Shown piece after piece: positions 25,826-34,756 of a DNA stretch of 64,000 nucleotides. Source of the DNA: CAVXJN01 sp963773585. GTDB taxonomy: Bacteria; Pseudomonadota; Gammaproteobacteria; JASBUN01. The notes below the pieces were generated by a model that was not told the DNA's origin, searched no databases, and saw only the letters and a list, made by a program, of their open reading frames with translations. The stretch lies in the NCBI GenBank assembly GCA_963773585.1, contig CAVZBR010000008.1, forward strand, positions 85,756-149,755, given 5' to 3'. The position numbers were made by a program, and so were the translations under genes. Position 1 is the first letter of the stretch. Every line of letters starts with the position of its first letter.

Positions 25826-26374
25826 ATGCCGACTTCTGTTTCCAGGAACACCTACAGCGGTACCGCAAAATTCTTGCATTGGCTGATCGTCGCACTCCTG
25901 ATCGTACAGTTCGTGCTCGCTTGGACCATGCCCCACATAGGGCGCGATACAAAAGTCACAACGCTGATCGGCCTGCATTTCTCGTTCGGTATATCGATCC
26001 TGTTGATCGCCGTGGTGCGGCTCTCCTGGCGCATGATCCAGGGAGACCCGGTGCCGCAGGACGGCATTCCACCGTGGCAGGTGCGCAGCGCGCGGGCCGT
26101 ACACTGGCTGCTCTATACACTTTTGTTCGTAGTTCCGATCCTGGGCTGGCTCAATGCATCCTGGCGCGGTTTCCCGGTATCCCTGTTCGGCTTGTTCGAA
26201 ATGCCCAAACTACTGGCGACTCGGGCCCAGGGCTGGGGTTGGACCGGGGACATCCACGGCGTCTTGGCCAATTATCTGCTGCTGATACTGGTGGGCATCC
26301 ACGTCGCCGCTGCGTTGTATCACCAATTCGTGCGACGCGACGGGGTACTGCAACGTATGCTGCCTGGAGCTTGA
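25826..26374 (+). CDS. Cytochrome b561-family inner membrane protein
   Basis: A 182-aa protein with four membrane helices: about residues 13-35 (AKFLHWLIVALLIVQFVLAW), 45-65 (TLIGLHFSFGISILLIAVVR), 85-110 (HWLLYTLLFVVPILGWL) and 145-168 (LANYLLLILVGIHVAAALYH). Histidines in each helix suit ligation of two b-type haems. Family members pass electrons between the quinone pool and periplasmic partners; CybB oxidises superoxide. The ATG has AAGGAT upstream. The role in this cluster is not evident. Confidence 0.92.
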   Translation: MPTSVSRNTYSGTAKFLHWLIVALLIVQFVLAWTMPHIGRDTKVTTLIGLHFSFGISILLIAVVRLSWRMIQGDPVPQDGIPPWQVRSARAVHWLLYTLLFVVPILGWLNASWRGFPVSLFGLFEMPKLLATRAQGWGWTGDIHGVLANYLLLILVGIHVAAALYHQFVRRDGVLQRMLPGA

Positions 26375-26632
26375 GGGGGGTCGGAGCTGATGCAGATGTG
26401 CCGAACGACGTTGCGCCGGCGACAGCGCGAGTGCGCGTACGCTGTATTCCTGCACCGTATGCAGCCGCACTAAGCACCCGGCACCCGAAGGCCGAAAGAG
26501 CGACGTAATTTCGGTGCGGTATGCGCTCAGCAAGTCGGCACCAGAGCGGTCCCAGTGATCGCTCAGCGTTCGTGCGACCGGTCAGGAAGCAATCGACCGC
26601 TGTGTCGGCGACAGTCGGCCCGTTAGAACCCG
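26375..26632. other. Convergent intergenic region
   Basis: About 260 bases between the ends of the cytochrome b561 gene and the GGDEF/EAL gene. No coding frame, hairpin with T-run or repeat was found. Confidence 0.4.
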
Positions 26633-29600
26633 CTACTCGCGCCCGGAAAGGGCCCGCGCGGCGTTTGCGTTGCCTAGATAAAGTTCCATTTCGGGCGCCG
26701 CCAGCGGGCGACTGAACAAAAAGCCTTGCACCAATTCACAGCCGAACGTGCGCAGCATCTGCAACTGCGCCTCGGTCTCAACGCCTTCGGCCACCACACG
26801 CAAATCCAGCCGTTGCGCCATGGCGAGGATCGCTGCGCTTAACGCTTCGTCGTCGGGGTCTTCCGTAATATCCCGGATAAACGAACGATCGATTTTCAAA
26901 GTCCGGATCGGAAATCGCTTGAGGTAGCTCAAGGAGGAGTAGCCGGTTCCGAAGTCATCGATCGCCAAAGTCACACCCAGCCCGTCCAACGCACGCAGCA
27001 TGTCGGACGTCGCCTGGGATTCCCGCAGGAAAATGCTCTCAGTCATTTCCAGTTCCAGGCGCTCGGCCTCTAGCGCGCACGACTCGAGCGTGCGCTGCAC
27101 GGTGTGGAGAAAGCCCGCATCCGTGAACTGACGCGCGGAGATGTTCACAGCCATGCGGCCCCGCACGATTCCCTCATCCAACCAGCGACGCATTTGCGCG
27201 CAAGCCTGCTGCAACACCCAGTTCCCCACCGGGAGAATCAGTCCGGTTTCCTCGAGCAGCGGGATGAATTCCGCCGGTGAAACGATGCCGAACTCGGGAT
27301 GGTTCCAACGAAGGAGCGCCTCCATGCCGGTCACGCTCCGGTCCCTGACCCGTACCTGGGGCTGGTAGAACAGTTCGAACTGGTCGCGTTCCAAAGCGTT
27401 TCGCAAGCTGCTTTCCAGCGTCAATCGTTCGAATGCGCGAGCGCTCATGTCCCCCGAATAGAACCGATACGCATTGCGGCCCGATTCCTTGGCCCGGTAC
27501 ATGGCATTGTCGGCGTTGCGCAGCAGTGTCTCGGAGTCCGGGCCGTCTCCCGGGAATACGCTGATGCCAATACTGGCCGTGACATAAAATTCCATACCGT
27601 TGAACTTGAATGTCGGTGCCAGCGCCTTCAGCAACTTATCGGCGATGGCGGTGATCTCGTCCGCGGTAGCGAGGTCATCGGCGACGATTACGAATTCATC
27701 GCCGCCGAAACGCGCCACCGTGTCACCTTCGCGGACCTGCGCCAGCAACCGCCTTGCGATCTGCACCAGCAATTCGTCCCCAACCTCATGACCGAGGCTG
27801 TCGTTGATATACTTGAACTGGTCCAGGTCCATGAACAGCACTGCCACCAGCCGCTTCCGGCGCCGGGCCCGCGCGAGCGATTGCCGGATACGGTCGAGCA
27901 GCACCTGCCGATTCGGCAGTTCCGTGAGCATGTCATGCTCGGCCAGGAACCGCAGTTGCGCCTGCGTCTCCATCTGCTCGGTAACGTCTTTCCCAGTGGA
28001 GATGAAATTGATCACCTGGCCGTCTGGGCCGGTCACAGGAGTGATCGTTTTGGCTTCGTAATACAGCGAGCCGTTCTTACGACGATTCACGAAAACGTCG
28101 TTGAATACCTGTCCGGCGAGTATCTGCTCCCACATGCGCTTGTAGAAACGCCGCTCATGGCGGCCGGAGTTCAACAGGTTAGGGGTTTGCCCGACCGTCT
28201 CGTCGCGGCTGTAGCCGGTGATGGCGGTAAACGCCGGGTTGACGTAGTCGATTACGCCGTCCCGATCGGTAATCATCACCACATCGGCGGTCTGCTCCAG
28301 CGCACTGGAGAGCTGATACATCCGGGCCTCGGCGCGGCGCTGCTCGGTAACGTTGCGGGCCGTACCTTCCCACACCTGCACAGGAACATCCGCGCCGTGC
28401 AATCGGTGCGCATTGATCGAGACGCGCACCTCGGCCCCGTCGCCGCGCCTCCAGCGCGCCTCGAAATTGTCTACCATCGCGGACTCGTCATGCAGCAGCT
28501 CCGCGAAACGGTCGGCCTCCTGCTTATCGACGAACAACGCCTCGAAAGGCACGCCACGCAACTCGTCGGCTTGGACTCCCAGCAGCTGTTCGGCATAGGG
28601 CGAGCAGTGCTGCAGGCAACCGTCGGCATTGATGCGAAAATACATGTCCTGCAAGTTATCGAGGATGCGGCTGAGTTCTCGCTCCGATCGCTGCAAGCCG
28701 CCCATCAGCTGCCCGTGGATACGGGCACTCGCCCACTCCCGCAACCCCAGAAACACCGCCAGTGCGGTACACAACAGCGCCACCCTGCGCCACAGCGCGG
28801 CATCCGCGCTGGCGCTGTTGAACACCGAGAGCATGCCGATCGCAGACAACGTGCCCGCAAGTAAAATGGCCTCCACCCGCCGCATAGGTCCATCCAACGC
28901 CGGCAACGTGGCCGCAGGCGCCGTTGCCGGCCCGTCCTTCTGCGCGATTGCGGCCACGCCAAGAAGCGCGAACGCCGCCACCCAGAACGTGTCCAGATAA
29001 TTCCCGGGCTGAAAGCTGTGATCCAAAAGCGAATAGGCATACAAGCTGTCGGTGAAGGCGTGCAGGGCCAGGCTTCCCATCAAAAACAGTAGTACTGGGC
29101 GGGCGATGTTCCGTGCTATCGCATGCCGCGACAGCACCAGGAACGCCAATAGAAACGTGCTGACGTACAGCACCGGGTAGGCCTGAGCGGTTATGCTGTA
29201 GAGTGGTGTCAAGCCCGGGTCGCGTAGCGGTTCGACCAGCACCACAGCGGTGCCGATCATGGTCGCGCACACGATCAGACCAACGTCCGCCAGATTGCGG
29301 ACCGTCAACACCATGTTCGGTGCCGTAGTGGCGTGATACACCAGGCCCGCCATAAACAACGGTGCAAACGCCAGGAAGCCGATGTCCGCCCACCCGGGAA
29401 ACGGCGTCACCTGCCCGAGAACCAGTTCCTGGTAGTCCCATACCAGCATGCCCAGGAACCACGCCAGGCAGCCGAGGCCATAGAACACCCAAGCCAGACG
29501 CTGACGGCCGCGCAACCGCCACGCCGCCGACAGGCACAGCAGGCCCGCGGTCAGTGACGCCGCGGTCCAAGCAATGTCGCTCCACCAGCGCTGCAGATTC

Positions 29601-29698
29601 CCGTGGTCCGCGATCAGCACGTCACCGCCGAGAAATACCGCCACCAGCACCAGCGCTGACAGAAAAGCCCGTCGCTTCAGAAATCCATTGTCGGTCAA
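26633..29698 (-). CDS. Membrane-anchored PAS-GGDEF-EAL cyclic-di-GMP protein
   Basis: A 1,021-aa protein. About nine membrane helices fill residues 1-265. Two PAS domains follow (ELSRILDNLQDMYFRINADG and VVMITDRDGVIDYVNPAFTAI). The GGDEF domain has an intact active site (ARFGGDEFVIV) and the EAL domain has MEALLRWNHP plus DDFGTGYSSLSYL and KIDRSFI. So both diguanylate cyclase and phosphodiesterase activity are possible. I chose TTG 29698 because AGGAGG lies six bases upstream; the ATG at 29770 has no ribosome site and adds an untypical extension. It is monocistronic, and the PilZ-like protein at 12.1 kb could respond to its product. Confidence 0.92.
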   Translation of the reverse strand: MTDNGFLKRRAFLSALVLVAVFLGGDVLIADHGNLQRWWSDIAWTAASLTAGLLCLSAAWRLRGRQRLAWVFYGLGCLAWFLGMLVWDYQELVLGQVTPFPGWADIGFLAFAPLFMAGLVYHATTAPNMVLTVRNLADVGLIVCATMIGTAVVLVEPLRDPGLTPLYSITAQAYPVLYVSTFLLAFLVLSRHAIARNIARPVLLFLMGSLALHAFTDSLYAYSLLDHSFQPGNYLDTFWVAAFALLGVAAIAQKDGPATAPAATLPALDGPMRRVEAILLAGTLSAIGMLSVFNSASADAALWRRVALLCTALAVFLGLREWASARIHGQLMGGLQRSERELSRILDNLQDMYFRINADGCLQHCSPYAEQLLGVQADELRGVPFEALFVDKQEADRFAELLHDESAMVDNFEARWRRGDGAEVRVSINAHRLHGADVPVQVWEGTARNVTEQRRAEARMYQLSSALEQTADVVMITDRDGVIDYVNPAFTAITGYSRDETVGQTPNLLNSGRHERRFYKRMWEQILAGQVFNDVFVNRRKNGSLYYEAKTITPVTGPDGQVINFISTGKDVTEQMETQAQLRFLAEHDMLTELPNRQVLLDRIRQSLARARRRKRLVAVLFMDLDQFKYINDSLGHEVGDELLVQIARRLLAQVREGDTVARFGGDEFVIVADDLATADEITAIADKLLKALAPTFKFNGMEFYVTASIGISVFPGDGPDSETLLRNADNAMYRAKESGRNAYRFYSGDMSARAFERLTLESSLRNALERDQFELFYQPQVRVRDRSVTGMEALLRWNHPEFGIVSPAEFIPLLEETGLILPVGNWVLQQACAQMRRWLDEGIVRGRMAVNISARQFTDAGFLHTVQRTLESCALEAERLELEMTESIFLRESQATSDMLRALDGLGVTLAIDDFGTGYSSLSYLKRFPIRTLKIDRSFIRDITEDPDDEALSAAILAMAQRLDLRVVAEGVETEAQLQMLRTFGCELVQGFLFSRPLAAPEMELYLGNANAARALSGRE

Positions 29699-29981
29699 CG
29701 GCAGCCTCCTAGGCGCTAATGGAAAGTATGCCTGAGCATGTAACGCGGCGACATAGCGGACCGTAAACATTCGTCACGGTTTCGAACTCCGGCCGAGTCG
29801 GCGTTTGCCGGCCGATTGTCCTGGCCACCGATGCCCTGCAACCCGGCGCGAGCACCGTTCGGCCAAGCTGTGGTTTTCGTCTACTTGACACATAATATGC
29901 TAGCACCCCCCGCGCAATGGTGTTTTCAGGTGAGTGACAACCGTTTGACCCTGGTTCCCAGCGCTGCAGTGGAGATGGCAA

Positions 29982-31826
29982 GTGCCGGAAACGACTACCA
30001 ACAACCGCCTGAATCGCGCTGTTGACCCGCACTACGATCACGTACTCGGTCCGACGAATGCGCAAATCACGCTGGTCGAGTACGGCAGCTACGCGTGCCC
30101 GAGCTGCAGAGCGGCCAACGAAGCTATTTCCGATGTGCGCGATCACTTCGGCACGCGTATGCAATACGTGTTCCGGCATCGGCCCATACCCGGGAACGAG
30201 CTGGCACTGCGCGCCGCCGAACTCGTGGAACTGGCGCCTGATCCGGAACGTTTCTGGAAAGCTCATATCAAGTTGATGACCCGTTCCGAAACGCTGACCG
30301 AAGACGACTTGCGCGAAGTCGCGCGGGATCTTGCGGCGCCGAACCTGACGCGCGCCGAAGCTGAAGTTGCCACCAAGCGCGCAGCGCAACGAGTACAAGC
30401 GGACATCACCAGCGCGCAAGCCGGCGGCGTCAAGATTACGCCCACGTTCTTTATCAATGGTAGGCGCTATCGGGGGCCATGGGACCAACATTCGCTCGTC
30501 GACGCGATGCTCGGCACGCTCGGCCACCGGGTGCGATCGGCGGTACTCGAATTCGTAAGCTGGGGGCCGTCGGCGGGGGTGTTATTGCTGCTGGCTACGG
30601 TGTTGGCTGTAGTGCTGACCAACTCAGCGCTGGGCGATGACTTTCGTGCCCTCTGGACCCAGACCTTGGGCTTTTCGCTCAGCGATGCAGCCTTTCGCAT
30701 GTCCCTATTGCATTGGGTCAATGACGGCCTGCTGACAATTTTCTTTTTAGTGGTGGGGCTGGAAATCAAACGCGAATTCACGGTCGGACATCTCGCCAGC
30801 CGCAGATCCGCGGCTTTGCCGATTGCCGCTGCGTTGGGCGGCATGCTGATTCCAGCGCTGCTCTACATGCTGGTCATCCCTCGAGGGCCGTGGGCCCATG
30901 GCTGGGGAATCCCGATGGCGACGGACACAGCGTTCGCCGTTGCGCTGATCGTCGTGCTGGGTCGCCGGGTACCGGTGGAATTGCGCATTTTTTTGACCGC
31001 TGCGGCGATCGTTGATGACATCGGCTCGATTCTCGTGATCGCCGTTTTTTATTCCGAGACACTGCATTATGAGTTTCTCGCCGCTGCGGCCTTGATCAGC
31101 CTCGCCTTGGCAATGCTCAACCGCGCCCACGTATACCGTCTGTCGCCCTATATGCTGCTGGGTATCCTGCTGTGGGCGTGCATACACGCCGGCGGACTGC
31201 ACGCCACATTGGCGGGCGTGATCCTGGCATTGTTCATTCCGACTCGTCCACCGCCCAACCTCAAAGCCCTCATCGCTCAGGCCAACACCATCATCGGCGC
31301 TGAAGCGTCCGCCGGCGGCGAAGTGTTACGGCATGGCCCTTCACTACCCGCGTTGAGCGCGTTGGACGGCATTCACGAGCGCCTGGAGTCGCCCGCGGCC
31401 AGACTGTTGCGGCATGCAGGCGCCCGTTCCAGCTATCTCGTCCTGCCGCTGTTTGCGTTTGCCAACGCGGGCGTCGCGATGGCCGCGGACATCATGCAAG
31501 GTCATGGGCAACTGATGTTCGCTATCGTTGCCGCACTGACGGTGGGCAAACCCCTGGGGATGCTGGGCGCATCTGCGCTGGCGGTATGGTCGGGTATAGC
31601 AGTGAAACCGGATGCATACTCCTGGGGCCACTTGTGCGGCGCTGGAGCCTTGGCGGGCATCGGCTTTACGATGTCGCTATTCGTCGCCGGTCAGGCATTT
31701 CCAAATCAAGCCGACTTTTCCGCCGCGAAAATCGCGGTGTTCGCCGCGTCGATACTGTCGTCGATCATAGGAGTAAGCATACTTTGGCAGGCGAGCCGCA
31801 CCGCGTCGCGACAGCAACCGCTATAG
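29982..31826 (+). CDS. nhaA: Na+/H+ antiporter NhaA with N-terminal DsbA-like domain
   Basis: A 614-aa fusion. Residues 1-180 form a DsbA/thioredoxin fold: LVEYGSYACPSCRAANEA (CPSC, Cys39/Cys42) and the cis-Pro loop KITPTFFINGRRYRGP. Residues 185-610 are a complete NhaA: LLHWVNDGLLTIFFLVVGLEIKRE in two parts, ATDTAFAVALIVVLG, the ion-binding Asp pair in AIVDDIGSILVI near 345, and the terminal GIGFTMSLFVAGQAF. The domain has no signal peptide, so it is cytoplasmic if NhaA topology is normal. GTG 29982 follows GGAGAT. The same fusion is known in other bacteria; its purpose is unclear, perhaps redox control of the antiporter. Confidence 0.93.
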   Translation: MPETTTNNRLNRAVDPHYDHVLGPTNAQITLVEYGSYACPSCRAANEAISDVRDHFGTRMQYVFRHRPIPGNELALRAAELVELAPDPERFWKAHIKLMTRSETLTEDDLREVARDLAAPNLTRAEAEVATKRAAQRVQADITSAQAGGVKITPTFFINGRRYRGPWDQHSLVDAMLGTLGHRVRSAVLEFVSWGPSAGVLLLLATVLAVVLTNSALGDDFRALWTQTLGFSLSDAAFRMSLLHWVNDGLLTIFFLVVGLEIKREFTVGHLASRRSAALPIAAALGGMLIPALLYMLVIPRGPWAHGWGIPMATDTAFAVALIVVLGRRVPVELRIFLTAAAIVDDIGSILVIAVFYSETLHYEFLAAAALISLALAMLNRAHVYRLSPYMLLGILLWACIHAGGLHATLAGVILALFIPTRPPPNLKALIAQANTIIGAEASAGGEVLRHGPSLPALSALDGIHERLESPAARLLRHAGARSSYLVLPLFAFANAGVAMAADIMQGHGQLMFAIVAALTVGKPLGMLGASALAVWSGIAVKPDAYSWGHLCGAGALAGIGFTMSLFVAGQAFPNQADFSAAKIAVFAASILSSIIGVSILWQASRTASRQQPL

Positions 31827-32241
31827 TGGTCTATACGTAAATCGGCAGCCGGGTAAAAGTCATCCCAGCGTGCACTTTGCCGGCGCGACCGGCTTCGTGC
31901 CCGATCCGGGTGAGTGTCAATGCGCGTGACTACGCGAGCGAACCGACGACGAGCGCCATCGATGCATGCAGGAGCGTATTGACCGCGCCTCCACTGGCGC
32001 CATAGCACATCGCTTCCAGACCGTATGACTGGTGCAGCGGATAGCGGCTCCGATTGGTGCCGTACTGCAAATTGTGAACAATCCGGGGGAAACCTGATCG
32101 GTTAGTCACGAGACGGGACGACCGCGCCGTCTACTAGGCGTTCCGAGCCACGCTCACGCTGATAACGAAAAACGTCGCGAACACTTCACCGAAACAGTCA
32201 AGTGTCATGCCGTCGCATATTGCGGCATATTCCGTTGCGGC
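31827..32241. other. Intergenic, nothing recognised
   Basis: About 415 bases between nhaA and the TlpA-like relic. Frames here run antisense to nhaA or lack starts. No repeat or hairpin worth reporting. It could be decayed sequence, given the relic next to it. Confidence 0.4.
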
Positions 32242-32640
32242 TCAGAACTTCTGACCCAGCACAGTTCCGGCAAACACCTCGAACTTCCTGGTAGGTAGGC
32301 GGCTTACCTGCCAGTCACCCACGGCCAGCTTGTCATCCGCCAGCAATGGAAAGCTCAATTCGTTGATTCGCACGACCTCGGCGCCCTGATCGCTGACCGG
32401 GCCCGCATGGATTGCCACGACTGCCAGTCCTTCGGTCTGCAGCCGATCGTACAATCGCTGCAACGAGACCATTGCGCGACGACAGGGCACATACCAGTCG
32501 GCCCAGAAATTCACCAGCACCAAACGTCCCCCGTATTCCGCCAGGTCGTGGCGTTGTCCGTCAGCGCCCGGTAGGTTGAAAGCGGGTGCCGGTGCTGGTG
32601 TCTGCGCGGCCTGAACGGTTTTGGTGATCGCAACCGTTTA
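32242..32640 (-). pseudogene. TlpA/thioredoxin-like remnant lacking the CxxC motif
   Basis: The minus-strand frame reads PAFNLPGADGQRHDLAEYGG, then LVLVNFWADWYVPCRRAM, then LPLLADDKLAVGDWQV and a stop: the layout of a TlpA/ResA thiol-disulfide protein of about 130 residues. The active site should be WCxPC but is WYVPC, so the first cysteine is gone. Upstream the frame is closed by a TAA near 32638, and the signal peptide expected there is missing or in another frame. I therefore read it as decayed. It ends about 115 bases before the first mtoX repeat and may mark the scar of that rearrangement. Confidence 0.65.
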
Positions 32641-32763
32641 CGGTTTCTTGATGCACCGCAGCCGCCGTACCGCCAAGAGCGCTGCGGAAACTCAGTCGGC
32701 CGACTGCCATGTCCAAAGACATTGAATCGATTACCCGTTGACACTTGAATTTCACGGCAAGGC

Positions 32764-32782
32764 GACCGCCGTTGCGGCGGTC
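32764..32782 (-). terminator. Hairpin after mtoX copy 1
   Basis: A 7-bp perfect stem GACCGCC/GGCGGTC with a 5-base loop, about 50 bases past the mtoX stop and just inside the repeat edge. No T-run follows. The same hairpin follows copy 2 at 48798-48816. Confidence 0.5.
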
Positions 32783-32833
32783 CCCGAGAATATGTGGGTC
32801 ACGACGCCCGATGCGCCGCGACCCAAGGTCAGA

Positions 32834-34207
32834 TCAACGCGCGCGGGCGAGTTTACGGTCGTCCGCGGGTGCTTTCTGCGAGTACAGCGAATAGGCGCCA
32901 AAACGCATCTGATGCGGACGCCCCAGCTTCTTGTCGTAGAAGTTGATCTCGAACTTCTTCACCAGCTCCTTGCCGTTCCAGTCATAAGCGGCGAAGTACT
33001 CATCCAGGTTTTCACCCTTCTTGTCCCAGTTGCCCAGCAGCGAACTGGTGAAGTACACCCGGCTGCCGTCCCAGCTCGAAGAGGCCATGTTCACCTGCTT
33101 GCCGATCTGCTTCTCGTACACCTGCTTCGGGTTGAACGGGTCCGAGATGTCGAACAGCCGTGCTTTGCCGTCCATGAACGTGTCCACCCACAAGTGGTTG
33201 TCGTCCGAGCTGATGGAGATGTCCACCGGCAGCGGGATCTTGGACGGATCGCCTATGTCGGCCACCGCCTTCGCCTGCCACTCGCCACCCTTGTCCTCAT
33301 AGATTAACCAGATCTTGGAGGTCAGCGCGGTGGTCGTAAAACAGTAGTTATGGTTCGGCCCCCATGCACAGCGCACTTCCAACGGCGCGCCCGGCACGTC
33401 TATCACCTTCTTCGCTTTGCGCGAATGCAGATCCCACACCACCACCGTGTTGCCGAAGCGCTTCATCGCCTCTTCGTCCTTGAGCATCTTGCCGAAATCC
33501 ATCATGTAGTTCGACCAGCCCGTGAACGAGGAGGTGACCATGACATTACGCCGCGGCAACGCACGAATATCATAACCATAGCCGTCGGCGAACTTGCCCG
33601 TCTTCTTCGCACCGCGCAGATTGTCGTCGGTCGGCATCCAATGGGTCGTCACATACTCGCCCTCATTGGTGTACTCCACCAGCGCTGTGCGACCACCGTG
33701 GTCTTTGTTGTTCGACAGACCCGAAATCATCATCCTACCCGGCAACGCATAGGTGGTATGCGGGCCCACCACCCCCCCGCTCTTGGCCACAAAGTCATCA
33801 ATCACCTTGTGCAGCTTCGGATTGCGTGGATCGCTGTGCACATCGAACACAAAGATCTTGCTCGTATCCAGGCTCGCCGCCCACAGGTACTTGCGATCAT
33901 CCGTCAGCCCCGAATGGTGCGCCTCGTTGCGTCCGCCCACCGACACCGAATCCACCACCTGACCATAGGTCTTGGACTTCGGGTTGACGTCTACCGTCAC
34001 CAACTTGTCCTGCCCGTCCCCAAGACCCTCTACTCCTAGAGTCCATACGTATACGTAATCCTCCTGACCAACGATCTTGGCCATGTATGGCGAACACGCA
34101 GTCTCATCCGCGTAACTGGCGGTCGGCGTCACAACGCCCACCGCGAGCGTGCCCAACGCCGCGAATGCCGCCGCAGCCATGTGCTTCTTCAGCCGTGACT
34201 TGATCAT
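32834..34207 (-). CDS. mtoX: Methanethiol oxidase, SBP56 family (copy 1)
   Basis: A 457-aa periplasmic protein of the selenium-binding-protein-56 family. A signal peptide (residues 1-33, ending ASYA) precedes the seven-bladed propeller: KLVTVDVNPKSKTYGQVVDS, NEAHHSGLTDDRKYLWAASL, HTTYALPGRMMISGLSNN, FDISDPFNPKQVY and GRPHQMRFGAYSLYS. Bacterial members with a signal peptide are copper-containing methanethiol oxidases that yield formaldehyde, H2S and H2O2. The start at 34207 has GAGGAGA upstream. It follows the lipoate-binding protein gene by 166 bases on the same strand and may be read through from the importer operon. It is identical to copy 2. The enzyme activity is by family, not shown. Confidence 0.9.
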   Translation of the reverse strand: MIKSRLKKHMAAAAFAALGTLAVGVVTPTASYADETACSPYMAKIVGQEDYVYVWTLGVEGLGDGQDKLVTVDVNPKSKTYGQVVDSVSVGGRNEAHHSGLTDDRKYLWAASLDTSKIFVFDVHSDPRNPKLHKVIDDFVAKSGGVVGPHTTYALPGRMMISGLSNNKDHGGRTALVEYTNEGEYVTTHWMPTDDNLRGAKKTGKFADGYGYDIRALPRRNVMVTSSFTGWSNYMMDFGKMLKDEEAMKRFGNTVVVWDLHSRKAKKVIDVPGAPLEVRCAWGPNHNYCFTTTALTSKIWLIYEDKGGEWQAKAVADIGDPSKIPLPVDISISSDDNHLWVDTFMDGKARLFDISDPFNPKQVYEKQIGKQVNMASSSWDGSRVYFTSSLLGNWDKKGENLDEYFAAYDWNGKELVKKFEINFYDKKLGRPHQMRFGAYSLYSQKAPADDRKLARAR

Positions 34208-34372
34208 CTCTTCTCTCCTCAACCTGGTTTGCTCGATTCGTTCTAGTTTTAACATGCAAACAAGCGCCTCGCGCCTGATAGCACCATTTTTTCTTTTATA
34301 GATGGTAACCGTATATCGATCGCGACCCACCGCTACCGTCCGGCTTCACCCTCCTGGGCGACCTTGACCCTC

Positions 34373-34756
34373 TCATTGTCCCTGCAGATATCGACTGTAC
34401 GACTCCGGATCCATCAACTCTGCCGGAACCTCTCCGTCGCACTTGACCTTGAGTAACCATCCCTCTCCGTAGGGGTCTCTGTTTGCAATGGAGGGATCCG
34501 TTTCGACGGCGGGGTTCAATTCGACCACTGCACCCGTGATCGGCCCGATCAGATCGTTCACAACCTTCACCGACTCGACAGTACCGAACGACTCCCCGGC
34601 CACGATTTCGGTACCGGGTTCCGGAAGCTCGAAATACATGATCTCGCCCAGGCTCTGCTGTGCGTGATCGCTGATACCCACCTCCAGAACTCCGTCATTT
34701 CGTTCGCGACACCACAGGTGTCCTTGGTTAAACTGACATCCGTCGGCGTTGTTCAT
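34373..34756 (-). CDS. GcvH-like lipoate-binding protein (possible LbpA)
   Basis: A 127-aa lipoyl-domain protein. The lipoylation site is Lys64 in TVESVKVVNDLIGPITG, with GISDHAQQSLGEIMYFELPEPG before it, as in glycine cleavage H protein. No other glycine cleavage gene is near. Sulfur oxidisers with the Hdr-like pathway carry GcvH-like LbpA proteins that bind sulfur intermediates; the flanking Lpd, OsmC and methanethiol oxidase genes make that role plausible here, though no hdr genes are in the window. Its ATG (34756) lies 28 bases inside the lpd gene with AAGGAG seven bases upstream, so translation is coupled. Confidence 0.85.
   Translation of the reverse strand: MNNADGCQFNQGHLWCRERNDGVLEVGISDHAQQSLGEIMYFELPEPGTEIVAGESFGTVESVKVVNDLIGPITGAVVELNPAVETDPSIANRDPYGEGWLLKVKCDGEVPAELMDPESYSRYLQGQ

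Larger units (their letters stand above)
32757..34249. repeat. 1,493-bp direct repeat, copy 1 (contains mtoX)
   Basis: This segment recurs at 48791-50283 with a constant offset of 16,034 bases and no difference that I could find by eye. The repeat starts at GCAAGGCGACC and ends at TTCTAGTTT. It includes the whole mtoX gene, its ribosome site and a 3' hairpin, but not the promoter. Such identity implies recent duplication or ongoing gene conversion. Confidence 0.95.

Noticed and set aside
27299..28864. A 521-codon open frame on the plus strand
   Set aside because: It is antisense to the GGDEF/EAL gene, has no ribosome site, and its Arg/His/Gln-rich product resembles nothing; it is a high-G+C shadow frame.
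34250..34372. A sigma-54 promoter for mtoX copy 1
   Set aside because: I searched both strands for GG-N10-GC with flanking consensus and found none; copy 1 may be read from the importer operon.
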